Notes: a model not told the origin generated them from the sequence alone. 64,000 nt of DNA from Burkholderia sp. GAS332 (GCA_900142905.1 FSRV01000002.1:3162001-3226000); one strand, 5' to 3'; positions 26,330 through 35,674 are shown, numbered from the stretch's first letter. Made by a program: numbers and translations.

Positions 26330-27397
26330 TCAATCGTTGTGTTGCTGCGCGTAGCGCTCGGCCATACGTCGGACGCGCTCTGCGAATTCCGCGCGCATGC
26401 TGGCGGGAGCGAGGACCTCGATGGTGTCGCTCTGGCTGTGAAGGAAGTTGCGCAGAGAGACCGATGGTCGGACGGTGGCGGTGACCACGAAGGATTTTCC
26501 ATCCTCGGCCCACCCAACGATACGCTGGCTTTCGTGGAGGCTGAACTGGGTCAGTGCGTGCTCGGCCGCCGTACGTCCATACTGGCCCTCGCGCGCGTGC
26601 ACGCGCAGTTTAAGCACCACCTCGGGCTCCGACTTAAATCCCGCGAGGCCGCTGCTAGCGACAAAAGCCTTGAGATCGAAACCGGGAATCGCCGCGCTTG
26701 AATCGTCCCGCACTTTGACGGCGTTCATTCTGTCGAGACGGAACAAGCGTGTGCCGTCCTTTGACTGAGCGACGAGATAGAAAACGCCGGCATCGTCGAG
26801 CAGGCCCAGTGGTGACAGTTTCGGATAGGTGGAGAGCTTGCCATCGGGTTTTTTGGGTTCGTAGCGGAGATCAATCAACCTGTCGCGCATCAGCGCGTCG
26901 GTCACGCTGTTGTAGATGGCGTCGTCGATCGGCGGAGGAATGAGCGGTCTCGCGCTGGCGATCCGCAGTATCTTCGCGTCCCACGTCTTTCCCTTCTGGG
27001 CATGCTCGGATCCATTCAGCTCGAGTGTCGCCCGGGCCTCCGCAAAGCGGGGAGCCAATCCTGCAAATACGGCACCCGGTAAGTGGTGGGTCGCCATGCG
27101 CTCGAGCGTGGTCAATGCGATCGCCGTGTTGACGTTCATGCGCCACTGGCAGCCAAGCATCACCGTATCCCGTACCTTGAACCAGCGCGCGGCATTGGTA
27201 TTTCCCACGTGATCGATATAGTCCGACATGCCGTCCATGATCCGCCGGACGCTGCGTCGCGTGGGCAGACCATCCACGCGCGCGCTCAGTTGCCCGTAAA
27301 CGTCGCCGAAGCGCATTCCCTTCGCGGCCGCGGCCGCGGTGTCCTCCGGATCCGCGACGTACGGAAGAATATTGAGCAGGGCTTCCCGGATGATCAT
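26330..27397 (-). CDS. WYL-domain transcriptional regulator
   Basis: 355 residues from the ATG at 27397. Residues 1-115 look like a helical winged-helix region (FGDVYGQLSARVDGLPTRRSVRRIMDGM). Residues ~175-270 form the WYL domain, with IDLRYEPK, SPLGLLDDAGVFYLVAQSKDGTRLFRLDRMNAVKV, followed by a C-terminal WCX-like part ending in RAEFAERVRRMAERY. WYL regulators of this size (for example CapW and BrxR) repress anti-phage systems and bind nucleic-acid ligands; others control ordinary genes. It follows the SIR2 gene by 47 bp on the same strand, so it likely belongs to that operon. Confidence 0.8.
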   Translation of the reverse strand: MIIREALLNILPYVADPEDTAAAAAKGMRFGDVYGQLSARVDGLPTRRSVRRIMDGMSDYIDHVGNTNAARWFKVRDTVMLGCQWRMNVNTAIALTTLERMATHHLPGAVFAGLAPRFAEARATLELNGSEHAQKGKTWDAKILRIASARPLIPPPIDDAIYNSVTDALMRDRLIDLRYEPKKPDGKLSTYPKLSPLGLLDDAGVFYLVAQSKDGTRLFRLDRMNAVKVRDDSSAAIPGFDLKAFVASSGLAGFKSEPEVVLKLRVHAREGQYGRTAAEHALTQFSLHESQRIVGWAEDGKSFVVTATVRPSVSLRNFLHSQSDTIEVLAPASMRAEFAERVRRMAERYAQQHND

Positions 27398-27444
27398 GAG
27401 ATCGTTTTTCTGTGGTTGCGGTCGGGAGTGTAGCGGACGCCGGT

Positions 27445-28266
27445 TCAAGCTGTTCGTGCCACCCCGGAGCCGGTGGCGAGCGAGCGGTCGATGCACTGCA
27501 GAATGCCGAGCGCCGTCCCCTGCAGCGAGAGGACACTCTTGCTGTCGGCCTGGGCTTCATGGGCGTTGATGCGCACCAGTGGCAAGCGCAGGCTTTCCGC
27601 GAACATACGCACCGCCGGCAGCGCGAGCCCGGCACCGATCTCGATGACAACCGCGTTGGCGGGCACGCCGCGCCACACCTCCATGCGAAGGCGCTGCGCG
27701 TTGGTGCGCGTGACGACCCACGAAGGATCCGAGAACAGCAAAAAATTCGGACGCGCCGGGCCGCCGCAGTGGATACAGCGCGGCGGCCTCGCTGGCACGA
27801 TCGTGCGCGGCGCAGCCCAGGTCGCCGGTGAACACGGGCGCGCGCACTGAAAGTGGTGAATGGATCCGTGACATTCGATGATTCGCGCCTCGTCGAAACC
27901 CGCCGCCTGGAATTGGCCGTCGACATTGCTCGTGTAGACGAAGGCGCCGTGGCGTTTCGCGGCCGCCCAATCGCGTAGCAGCGCGTAACCGGCATGAGGA
28001 GCCGTTTCGCGGCACACGTCGAGCGCGCGTCCAAAGAAGCGCCAGGCCTCGCGCGGATTGTCGGCAAAACAGCGCCCCTGCGTAAATGCGTTCACGTCCC
28101 GCTCGTGCATGCCCGCAGGCAGTAGCGTCGTCCAGATCCCGTTCGAACCGCGGAAGTCGGGAAGACCGGAATCCACGCTCATGCCTGCGCCTGCGGCGAT
28201 GATCATCGCGTCCGCGCCGGCGATCCATTGCGCGGCACGCGCGATGTTTGAATCGATGAGGTCCAT
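27445..28266 (-). CDS. SIR2 family NAD-dependent protein (sirtuin-like), copy A
   Basis: 273 residues, single sirtuin domain. Motifs: GAGMSVDSGLPDFRG (26-40) for NAD, YTSNVDG (111-117, where most sirtuins have TQNID), catalytic H133 in ECHGS, and four cysteines (C141, C145, C164, C167) in a zinc-ribbon position. The usual GTS motif of the NAD site reads GAG (EIGAGLALPAV), shared with the second copy. Sirtuins deacylate lysines or, in defence proteins, hydrolyse NAD. It is first in a minus-strand pair with the WYL gene and divergent from the unknown 464-aa protein. Confidence 0.85.
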   Translation of the reverse strand: MDLIDSNIARAAQWIAGADAMIIAAGAGMSVDSGLPDFRGSNGIWTTLLPAGMHERDVNAFTQGRCFADNPREAWRFFGRALDVCRETAPHAGYALLRDWAAAKRHGAFVYTSNVDGQFQAAGFDEARIIECHGSIHHFQCARPCSPATWAAPRTIVPARPPRCIHCGGPARPNFLLFSDPSWVVTRTNAQRLRMEVWRGVPANAVVIEIGAGLALPAVRMFAESLRLPLVRINAHEAQADSKSVLSLQGTALGILQCIDRSLATGSGVARTA

Positions 28267-28550
28267 TGTCCTGACTCCTTGTGATGGAAAGGAGTGAAGG
28301 TTCCCCGGCCATTGAGACGGAACACGTCCTTATGGCGGCCGCCGTCGCGACGAGACCACAGCCGTTTAATTGGGTCGCGCTGTGTCCTAATGCCCCTTGA
28401 TAATCCGCGTTCTCCGCCTTAGGGTGCGAACGGCACAGCGCCGGGACGATTTCAAGAAACCTGATCTCCCGCCGTTATTGCCGATTGGGTCGTCTGCGCA
28501 TGTGTATCCGGACGCGGCGATGGCACACATCAAACAACGGGACCAGAAGA

Positions 28551-29945
28551 ATGAAGAAGAGCGAATACCTCGCGATGAAAGAAGTTAACGCGTTCGTCGC
28601 GTGGATGAGCACGCATCTCGACGATGCCACCTTTTCCCACGCCTACACTTTGCGCACTGGAAATGAACGGTGGACGTGCACCAGCCTGTTCAACGCCTAC
28701 GAGAAATATCGGTGGACCCACGTTGCTCTCCCGGAATACGAGCTGGAGGCCGGTAGCAGCTCCGCTTCAAACCTTCTGGTGCTGGATACCTTGCAGAAGG
28801 AGCTGCGCGAGGGGCTGGTAGCGGGCGACAACGACCGCGTGCTGATGGCGGCCACCGCAGTGATGAAATGGGGCGGTGTCGTGAACGGTAACGTGCCTTG
28901 GCTGAACGCATGGCGCGAGGACCTTTGCCGCATCATTGGCGAGACGCGCGACGCGATCAACGCGGGCGACACGGATCAACCGCCGTTTGCAAGGAGCGAA
29001 CTACGCTTCACTTCGGGCATGAGCAAGGTGTATTCCCTCGTTTGCGACGGTTTCGCGATCTATGATAGTCGCGTGGCCGCGGCCCTCTGCCGTGCGGTCG
29101 TGCTGTTCTGCCGGGAGACGGGACGCGATTGCGTTCCGGCCGATCTGAATTTCCCGTGGGCGGCCGCGAAAACTTCTCCGAATGCCGTCAATCCGCCGCT
29201 GCGCAATGCGTCCCAAGACGAATATACGTTCCAGCGGCTGGTGCGCGGGCGTCTTTACGTCGTCTGGAATATGAAGGTGAGCTGGCTGCTGAGTGCGATC
29301 GCGTCGCACCGCAGTACCCAGGATAGCGCGTTCGCCCGTCTGGACTCGACAGCGCAGCGGCTGCGCGCAATGGAAGCAGCGTTGTTCATGTTCGGCTATG
29401 ACCTGGTGGATCGGCCAAATCGCGGCCAAGGCGCCGGTGCTGCCTCGCTCATGCGAGTCATTTCTGATGGGCCATCGCACGATCAGGGATCGCTGACCGA
29501 GGACGGTTGGGCTCAGTGCAAGACAACGGCCCGCGGGAAGCCGTTCGAGTATCGGTTGGTCCCTGAAGCGGGCGGTATCCATACCCGCGACGTGGGCGAG
29601 AACACACTGCTCCACTTCAGCGACGAAGAGCTCAACCGGACGCTTCAAGCGTTGCTCAGAGATTTTGGCGATTTGCCATTTCCACTCGCGAATAGCGTTG
29701 ACGGCGTGCCTAAAGGAAAAGTGCCAAATGGCTTGGGCGTGGCATTCTGGAAGGAAACCGGAAAGAGCGCCGGCCACACCAGTCGGCTCGCGGCCGTGCT
29801 GCAATGCATCGAGGTCTTCAAAGCCTGCGAGAATGCGCCGACCCCGGCTAAATACTGGAGTCTGAACCGCGAAACGTTGCACGTCGACGGCTCTGGAAAA
29901 GTCAACATCCGGCCGTACCTCGATGCCATCATCCAAGGCGACTGA
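28551..29945 (+). CDS. 464-aa protein of unknown function between two SIR2 genes
   Basis: The ATG at 28551 follows a GAAGA stretch; the frame extends upstream but without coding character. I recognise no named family with certainty. The chain is soluble and mostly helical. A central motif, SGMSKVYSL (155-163) followed by AIYDSRVAAAL (169-179), resembles the 'SKxLhfl...iYDsrV' helix found in HhH/OGG-fold glycosylase-like proteins such as OGG members of type IV CBASS; this is a tentative resemblance. Later conserved-looking blocks are FQRLVRGRLYVVWNMKVSWLL and LRAMEAALFMFGYDLV. The next gene is a SIR2 protein 90 bp downstream on the same strand, so they are probably co-expressed. Confidence 0.65.
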   Translation: MKKSEYLAMKEVNAFVAWMSTHLDDATFSHAYTLRTGNERWTCTSLFNAYEKYRWTHVALPEYELEAGSSSASNLLVLDTLQKELREGLVAGDNDRVLMAATAVMKWGGVVNGNVPWLNAWREDLCRIIGETRDAINAGDTDQPPFARSELRFTSGMSKVYSLVCDGFAIYDSRVAAALCRAVVLFCRETGRDCVPADLNFPWAAAKTSPNAVNPPLRNASQDEYTFQRLVRGRLYVVWNMKVSWLLSAIASHRSTQDSAFARLDSTAQRLRAMEAALFMFGYDLVDRPNRGQGAGAASLMRVISDGPSHDQGSLTEDGWAQCKTTARGKPFEYRLVPEAGGIHTRDVGENTLLHFSDEELNRTLQALLRDFGDLPFPLANSVDGVPKGKVPNGLGVAFWKETGKSAGHTSRLAAVLQCIEVFKACENAPTPAKYWSLNRETLHVDGSGKVNIRPYLDAIIQGD

Positions 29946-30035
29946 CACGCGCCGGGCCGGCGCACCACGCTTCTTCCCGTCTCACAGCACGGGAAGTCGC
30001 AAAAGGCCCTCAACCATGCATAAGCGGGAGCTGGA

Positions 30036-30860
30036 GTGAACGATGAAGCTAAACTCGCGCAGGCAGCGACATGGATACGCGAAGCCGACGGCCTGCTCGT
30101 CACCGCAGGGGCAGGGATGGGCGTCGATTCGGGACTGCCTGATTTCCGCGGTGACGATGGTTTCTGGCGCGCATACCCCGCGCTGAGACACCACGGGTTT
30201 TCGTTCGAAGACATCGCTAATCCCGCTGTCTTCTCGCGTGATCCGCAACTTGCATGGGGTTTCTATGGGCATCGCCTCAAGCTCTATCGCGCGACGCAAC
30301 CGCATGCGGGTTTTCGCATTCTGCTCGATTGGGCGTCACGCATGGAGCAAGGCGCGTTCGTGTTCACAAGCAATGTCGATGGCCAATTCCAGAAAGCCGG
30401 CTTCTCTGGCGAGCGAATCGAGGAATGCCATGGGACCATTCATGCGTTGCAATGCGTCGACGCTTGCACGAACGACGCATGGGCAGCGGACGACTTCGAT
30501 CCCGTCGTTGACGAGACCACCTGCCGCCTGCAAAACGCGCGACCGCGCTGTCCGCATTGCGGAGCGCTCGCGCGCCCGAACATCCTGATGTTTAGCGACT
30601 GGAACTGGGTCGATCGTTATGCGGAGCGGCAGGCCTCACTTCTTGTCAGCTGGTTGCGCGGCGTGAATCGCCTCGTTGTCCTCGAGATGGGCGCGGGACG
30701 CGCGCTCCCCACAGTACGCCGCTTCAGCGAGCGCCATGGTCCTCGCATCGTCCGCGTCAACCCGAAGGAATGCGCCATTCCGCCTGCGTTAGGTATCGGC
30801 ATCGACACCGGAGCGTTGGCGGCTTTGCAGGCAATCGAGAAAAGCCTGGCGGCGAACTGA
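30036..30860 (+). CDS. SIR2 family NAD-dependent protein (sirtuin-like), copy B
   Basis: 274 residues from GTG 30036 with CGGGAG upstream. It parallels copy A: GAGMGVDSGLPDFRG (25-39), FTSNVDG (110-116), catalytic H132 in ECHGT, cysteines C140, C144, C172 and C175, and EMGAGRALPTV in place of the GTS motif. One difference is GAGMG where copy A and most sirtuins have GAG-x-S. The C-terminal RVNPKEC corresponds to the usual INxE that holds the adenosine ribose. Two diverged sirtuins of one subfamily on either side of an unknown gene suggest a functional module rather than a simple tandem duplication. Confidence 0.85.
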   Translation: MNDEAKLAQAATWIREADGLLVTAGAGMGVDSGLPDFRGDDGFWRAYPALRHHGFSFEDIANPAVFSRDPQLAWGFYGHRLKLYRATQPHAGFRILLDWASRMEQGAFVFTSNVDGQFQKAGFSGERIEECHGTIHALQCVDACTNDAWAADDFDPVVDETTCRLQNARPRCPHCGALARPNILMFSDWNWVDRYAERQASLLVSWLRGVNRLVVLEMGAGRALPTVRRFSERHGPRIVRVNPKECAIPPALGIGIDTGALAALQAIEKSLAAN

Positions 30861-31127
30861 ATGGCGGGCTCGGTGTTACGGCGCGGTTCGCTTCTCGGGT
30901 TGAGACTGCAGCTCATCTATACGCAACTGTTGCCAGAACTTGATCCGACTGCCGGATTTTCAATAACTTGTCCGACGCTGCCGAACGAGCGAAAGTGGCC
31001 AACCTTAGCCTGGCGCGATCGGCTCATGTCGTCGACCCCTTTCGGTCATTCACAGATTCGCTATTCGAGCGGCAGCTTTTGCAGGAGCAACGGCCAGTGA
31101 ACCCTTCACGTGGTCCATGTATGCAGT

Positions 31128-32075
31128 TCAGACAGCGCGGGCTTGCGCAGCGCGCGCTACAATTCTCGCCTCCACTGCTGTAAAGCGGTCGCGAACGATC
31201 TCGAATGCCCTTTGTGCTACCGGCGCGAGCGTGCGTTCAGCGTGACGCACAATACCCAGCTTCATGTCCATCACCAATGGCGGGTTCACGTCGAGCGCCA
31301 CCACATCGCCGCTTTCCATTTTCGCGATCATTGCGAGGTCTGTAGAGGGGACCACTGCATCACTGCCTTCCAGGATCGAGTGAACGGTACCGATGTCATC
31401 CGTCGTCAAGGCGAAATGGTCAATCACTGGCACCGCCAATCCGTAGAGTTCGCTGAGGCGGCGCAAAAGCGAGGGCTCTTGATAGCCTGCTGCCAGCAGC
31501 GGGTAGGGACGAATATCGTCAATTGTCACTTGCCGCTGGCCAGCGAGCGGATGGCCACGCCGGACATGCCACCCGAAGGTGCATGGATAGACCGCCTCCG
31601 CGGTCAGATCGGCATGGCCTTGGGCGACACGGATATCGCCGACGAAAAAATCCAACCGCTCCGCAAGCAGCGCGACCTTCAGCCGCTCGGAGGTTTCGAT
31701 CACGCTGTGCAACTGGACGCGTGGCGCATTTTGCATCAGATCCAGCACGAGCGGGCTGAGCAGCAACGGCGCTAGCGACGATCCCATCCCGAATGCCAGC
31801 GATCCGGCCTCGCCCGATTGCATCAGCGCCAGCAAGCGCGCGCCTTCTTTCTCGTCCAGCACCATCCGGCGTGCCCGCGGCTCGTAGGCGCGCGCATAGG
31901 GCGTCGGGCGCAGCCGGCGATCGTTTCTATCGAAGAGCGGCACCCCGAGCTCATCTTCCAGTGAGCGAATGCTACGCGACAGCGCCGGCTGGCTCAGGTG
32001 TATCACTTCAGCCGCCGCACTAAGCGAACCGTTGTCGAGCATGGCGAGGAAGTGCCGGATCTGACGGATGTTCAT
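31128..32075 (-). CDS. LysR family transcriptional regulator
   Basis: 315 residues. N-terminal HTH: MNIRQIRHFLAMLDNGSLSAAAEVIHLSQPALSRSIRSLEDELGVPLFDRNDRRLRPT. The effector domain includes LDFFVGDIRVAQGHADL and a hydrophobic DAVVPSTDLAMIAKM strand. It is divergent from the C26 amidohydrolase gene across a 148-bp spacer, the standard arrangement for a LysR protein activating its neighbouring operon (amidohydrolase, M14 peptidase, MFS, porin). Confidence 0.88.
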   Translation of the reverse strand: MNIRQIRHFLAMLDNGSLSAAAEVIHLSQPALSRSIRSLEDELGVPLFDRNDRRLRPTPYARAYEPRARRMVLDEKEGARLLALMQSGEAGSLAFGMGSSLAPLLLSPLVLDLMQNAPRVQLHSVIETSERLKVALLAERLDFFVGDIRVAQGHADLTAEAVYPCTFGWHVRRGHPLAGQRQVTIDDIRPYPLLAAGYQEPSLLRRLSELYGLAVPVIDHFALTTDDIGTVHSILEGSDAVVPSTDLAMIAKMESGDVVALDVNPPLVMDMKLGIVRHAERTLAPVAQRAFEIVRDRFTAVEARIVARAAQARAV

Positions 32076-32098
32076 GCGGGGCGTCCACTTGCAGGATG

Positions 32099-32124
32099 TG
32101 CATTATATCCGCTCAATAAATGCA
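32099..32124. promoter_or_regulatory. Possible LysR binding site
   Basis: Inverted TGCATT (32099-32104) and AATGCA (32119-32124) in the LysR/amidohydrolase divergent spacer. The 14-base spacing is plausible for a LysR site but the arms are short. Confidence 0.3.
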
Positions 32125-32223
32125 ATTTACACAAATTATCGTCCTGCCTAGACTCTGCCGGCAGCTCGCGATACGGTCGGGTGCAATCAGACCCGCTCAA
32201 AACCCAGACGAAACCAATACTTC

Positions 32224-33018
32224 ATGCCAGCCTTTCAGACCACACCACAGCGCCGTCCGGTTGTCGGCATCATTGCTGATTCCATCGAGTTTCATGGGCA
32301 TCGCGGCCATTCCGTACTCCATGGCTATGTGCGCGCTGTCAGCGAGATTGCGCGGGCCATGCCGGTGATGCTTCCAGCCGCTGCCGAGGTGCTGGACGGT
32401 GCTACGTTGCTCGCCACTTTGGACGGCATTGTGCTGCCCGGCAGCCCGTCCAATGTCGCCGCCGAGCGCTATGGTGCTTCTCCGCTGCCCGCCTCCACCC
32501 AACAGGACAAGCATCGCGACGCCACTGTGCTCGAAATGCTACCCGCGCTGATCCGGAGCGGCCTGCCCGTACTCGGTATCTGCCGCGGTTTCCAGGAACT
32601 CAACGTGATGCACGGGGGTACCCTTGAGCGCGCCGTCCACGAACAATCGGGACGTCTGGATCATCGTGAAGGTGATCATGACCGGCCGATCGAGCGCTGG
32701 TACGAGGACAGTCATTCGATCCGGTTTATCCCCGGCGGCATGCTGGAGGGTCTCGCTGGCGCGCAGGTGACGCAAGTGAATTCGCTGCATCACCAAGGCA
32801 TCGACCGGCTTGGCGATGGTTTGCGTCCGGAAGCCACGGCACCCGACGGCCTTGTCGAAGCATTTTCGATTGCCGACGCGCCTCAATTCACGCTGGCAGT
32901 TCAATGGCACCCGGAAATGCGGATTGACGATAGCCCGCTGTCGCGCGCGATTTTTGACGCCTTCGGCAATGCCTGCCGTATGCGCCAGCGCGAACGCGAA
33001 CAAGCCATCCGCTCATGA
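32224..33018 (+). CDS. Gamma-glutamyl-gamma-aminobutyrate hydrolase-like amidohydrolase (peptidase C26)
   Basis: 264 residues, class I glutamine amidotransferase-like fold of the PuuD type. The nucleophile is C120 in LGICRGFQELNV; the rest of the triad is H229 and E231 in VQWHPEM. IVLPGSPSNV forms the oxyanion-side loop and SLHHQGI is typical of this group. PuuD-type enzymes hydrolyse the gamma-glutamyl bond of gamma-Glu-GABA or related amides. It is the first gene of a plus-strand run with an M14-like peptidase, an MFS carrier and a porin, pointing to uptake and breakdown of a gamma-glutamyl or peptide-like compound. Confidence 0.85.
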   Translation: MPAFQTTPQRRPVVGIIADSIEFHGHRGHSVLHGYVRAVSEIARAMPVMLPAAAEVLDGATLLATLDGIVLPGSPSNVAAERYGASPLPASTQQDKHRDATVLEMLPALIRSGLPVLGICRGFQELNVMHGGTLERAVHEQSGRLDHREGDHDRPIERWYEDSHSIRFIPGGMLEGLAGAQVTQVNSLHHQGIDRLGDGLRPEATAPDGLVEAFSIADAPQFTLAVQWHPEMRIDDSPLSRAIFDAFGNACRMRQREREQAIRS

Positions 33019-33062
33019 TGCGCGGTCATCCTGCCGCCCAGTTAAAGGTATTCCATCACACC

Positions 33063-34157
33063 ATGTCTATTCACGAAACCCGTGCACTGTTCAGCCGCGA
33101 CTATGCTGAAGCCCGTGAAAACTTCTGTCACGCCGCTGCCCTACGCGGGCTGGCAGTCGACTCATATGTTTTGCCCCTCGAGGGCGCTTCTGGAGAAACA
33201 CTCGCGACGGATGTCGTGTTCGATGGTCCGCGCGACGCCGCTCGCCTGGTAATCCTGATCAGTGGTGTGCATGGGGTCGAAGGATATTGCGGGTCCGCGA
33301 TTCAGACCGGCGTGCTGGGTCTGGGTCCGGTCACCGCACCCGATACCGCCGTATTGCATATCCACGCGATCAATCCGTACGGCTTCTCGCACTCGCGCCG
33401 CGCGACGCACGAGAATATCGACCTGAACCGCAACTTCATTGACTTCTCCGTACCGCTGCCGGTCAATGAGCGATACGCCGAAATCCATGACCGGCTGCTT
33501 CCTCCCGAATGGCCGCCGACCGACGAAAACGAATCGACGCTCGATATCCCGCGCCGGGAGTGGGGTGTGCGTGGCTATCAACGAGCGGTCAGTCTTGGGC
33601 AGTACGCATTTGAGGATGGCATTCACTACGGTGGTCGCGAGCCAGCCTGGAGCAACCTCAAGTTCCGCCAGATCCTGCGCAAATATGCTCAGCAGTGCAG
33701 GCGGATCGGCTCGATCGATGTGCATACCGGCCTTGGCCCATACGGTTACGGCGAAAGGATCTTCGCCTGTCCCGACGAGGGGGAGACGCTCGCGCGCGCC
33801 AGGCGATGGTGGGGCGACTGTGTCACGTCTGTCAATCTCGGTACATCGACCAGCATCCCGTTGACTGGGCCCATCCAGTTCGGCCAGTTAGAGGAATGCC
33901 GGCAGGCCGAGCAAACAAATGTCTGCCTGGAGTTCGGCACGCACCCGCCTGCTGTGGTGCTGCCTGCCATGCGCGCTGAGCATTGGCTGCACCGCCACGG
34001 CAGTGAGGACACACGCCAGGCAGCTACGATTCGCCAGGCGTTCAAGGACGCGTTCTACCCGCAGGCCGATGACTGGCAGTCCGCCATTTGGCAACAGGGC
34101 CGCGACGTTTTTCTGCAGACCGTGTACGGCTTGCAGGACGACACTGCCCAAGCCTAG
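33063..34157 (+). CDS. DUF2817 M14-like zinc carboxypeptidase
   Basis: 364 residues from ATG 33063; an in-frame ATG at 33015 would overlap the previous gene by four bases and add 16 residues. The zinc site is visible as SGVHGVEGYCGSAIQ (H and E of HxxE) with the later DVHTGLGPYG histidine; HENIDLNRNFIDF is the typical M14/DUF2817 substrate loop (N-x-x-R-N form), and LEFGTH supplies the catalytic Glu. No signal peptide, so it acts in the cytoplasm. In this operon it would remove amino acids from imported peptides or amides. Confidence 0.82.
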   Translation: MSIHETRALFSRDYAEARENFCHAAALRGLAVDSYVLPLEGASGETLATDVVFDGPRDAARLVILISGVHGVEGYCGSAIQTGVLGLGPVTAPDTAVLHIHAINPYGFSHSRRATHENIDLNRNFIDFSVPLPVNERYAEIHDRLLPPEWPPTDENESTLDIPRREWGVRGYQRAVSLGQYAFEDGIHYGGREPAWSNLKFRQILRKYAQQCRRIGSIDVHTGLGPYGYGERIFACPDEGETLARARRWWGDCVTSVNLGTSTSIPLTGPIQFGQLEECRQAEQTNVCLEFGTHPPAVVLPAMRAEHWLHRHGSEDTRQAATIRQAFKDAFYPQADDWQSAIWQQGRDVFLQTVYGLQDDTAQA

Positions 34158-34208
34158 GCCGACTGAGTGACTGCGGCTGAACAGCGGAACAATAAACACG
34201 GAGACACT

Positions 34209-35546
34209 ATGCGCACTACCATCATCGACGCCCCCAACGAGGGCCCGGGAGCTTCTGATGCAGGAGGAACCACCCCGGTCCGCGCAGCCCGCACGGCTAT
34301 CAGCCGCAAAGCCGTGGCTGCCGCCGTAGCGGGCAACGCGCTCGAATTCTACGACTTCGTCATCTATGCCTACTTTGCGGTCTACATCGGGCACGCTTTC
34401 TTCCCCGTTGGCGGCGAGTTCGGGAGCCTGCTGCTCTCGGCTGCGACGTTCGGCGTGGGGTTCTTCACCCGCCCGCTTGGCGCGGTCCTGATCGGCGCTT
34501 TTGCGGACCGTGCAGGCCGCAAGCCCGCCATGATCCTGACGGTCGCTCTGATCACGGTCGGTACGCTGGGCATGGCCGTGACACCGGCCTATGCCAGCAT
34601 CGGCATCGCTGCTCCGTTCATCGTAGTCGCCTGCCGGCTAATACAAGGGCTGGCACTAGGTGGTGAAGTCGGCCCGGCGACGGCGCTCCTGATCGAAGCC
34701 GCGCCTTCCAACCGGCGCGCGCTATACGCGAGCTGGCAACTGGCGAGCCAAGGCGTCGCCGTAGCGGTGGGCGGAATGCTTGGCGTCGCAGTATCGATGT
34801 CGCTGAGCGCCGAGCAACTGGCTGCGTGGGGCTGGCGCATTCCGTTCGTGGTAAGCCTTGCGCTCGTGCCGGTTGCCCTCTATATCCGCCGCAGCCTGCC
34901 TGAGACCCTGGAGGGCAACGACGGGCGGACCACGTCCGAAGTCGTTGGCGGCGTAGTTCGAAATCACCGGCGCTACCTGGTGCTGGGCGTGTTGATCACA
35001 TTGTCGGGCGCGGTTGCGTCCCAGATCGGTAACTACATGACCACCTACGCGATCCACACGCTGAAACTGCCTCCGACGATCGCCCAGACAAGCCCTCTGG
35101 TCGGAGGCGTGCTGACATTCGCTTTTGCGTTGCTGGGCGGCTGGCTGTCCGACATGCGCGGCCGCAAGCTCGTGCTGGTTGTGCCGTGCGTGCTGCTGAT
35201 GCTGTTGAGCGTGCCGATGTTCCTATGGCTGGACGCGGCGCCAGGCATAGGCCGTTTCTTGATGGTGATCGTCGTCCTGGCCGGACTGACTGCGATGAGC
35301 GCCACGGCGGCGATGGTGGTTATACCCGAACTGCTGCCTGCTGCCTTCCGCAGTACGGGCGTATCCCTCGTCTATGCGATCGGCACCACGCTGTTCGGCG
35401 GCACCACCCAGTTTGCCGTCACCGCACTCATCGCCTGGACTGGAAGCCCGATGGCCCCGGCCTGGTACCTGGCTGCTGCCAGTGTGGTCAGCCTCGCCGC
35501 TATGGCGATGGTTCCAGAAACACGCGACGTAGACGTAACGAAGTAG
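34209..35546 (+). CDS. MFS transporter, MHS type
   Basis: 445 residues from ATG 34209 with GGAGA upstream. About 12 helices; NALEFYDFVIYAYFAVYIG, GAFADRAGRKPAM and CRLIQGLALGGEVGPATALLIE are textbook MHS signatures. It ends close to the porin gene (128-bp gap) and starts 51 bp after the peptidase, so it is likely the inner-membrane step of the same uptake route. Similar in build to the carriers at 1239-2546 and 40905-42221. Confidence 0.87.
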   Translation: MRTTIIDAPNEGPGASDAGGTTPVRAARTAISRKAVAAAVAGNALEFYDFVIYAYFAVYIGHAFFPVGGEFGSLLLSAATFGVGFFTRPLGAVLIGAFADRAGRKPAMILTVALITVGTLGMAVTPAYASIGIAAPFIVVACRLIQGLALGGEVGPATALLIEAAPSNRRALYASWQLASQGVAVAVGGMLGVAVSMSLSAEQLAAWGWRIPFVVSLALVPVALYIRRSLPETLEGNDGRTTSEVVGGVVRNHRRYLVLGVLITLSGAVASQIGNYMTTYAIHTLKLPPTIAQTSPLVGGVLTFAFALLGGWLSDMRGRKLVLVVPCVLLMLLSVPMFLWLDAAPGIGRFLMVIVVLAGLTAMSATAAMVVIPELLPAAFRSTGVSLVYAIGTTLFGGTTQFAVTALIAWTGSPMAPAWYLAAASVVSLAAMAMVPETRDVDVTK

Positions 35547-35674
35547 GTCCGGCCTCTGGCGCCGGTCTGCGTGCGCCGCTGAATTCCCAACACACGTTCC
35601 CTGCATGCCGCGTACGCGCCCGGCAGGGATGCGTGCGTACAAAAAAAATCTGCTAATAAACGACGGAGAGAGAC

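Noticed and set aside
26330..30860. Known SIR2 defence types (Thoeris, SIR2-HerA, SIR2-Argonaute, DSR)
   Set aside because: No TIR, HerA or Argonaute partner is present and the SIR2 proteins are short single-domain forms, so no known system name is applied.
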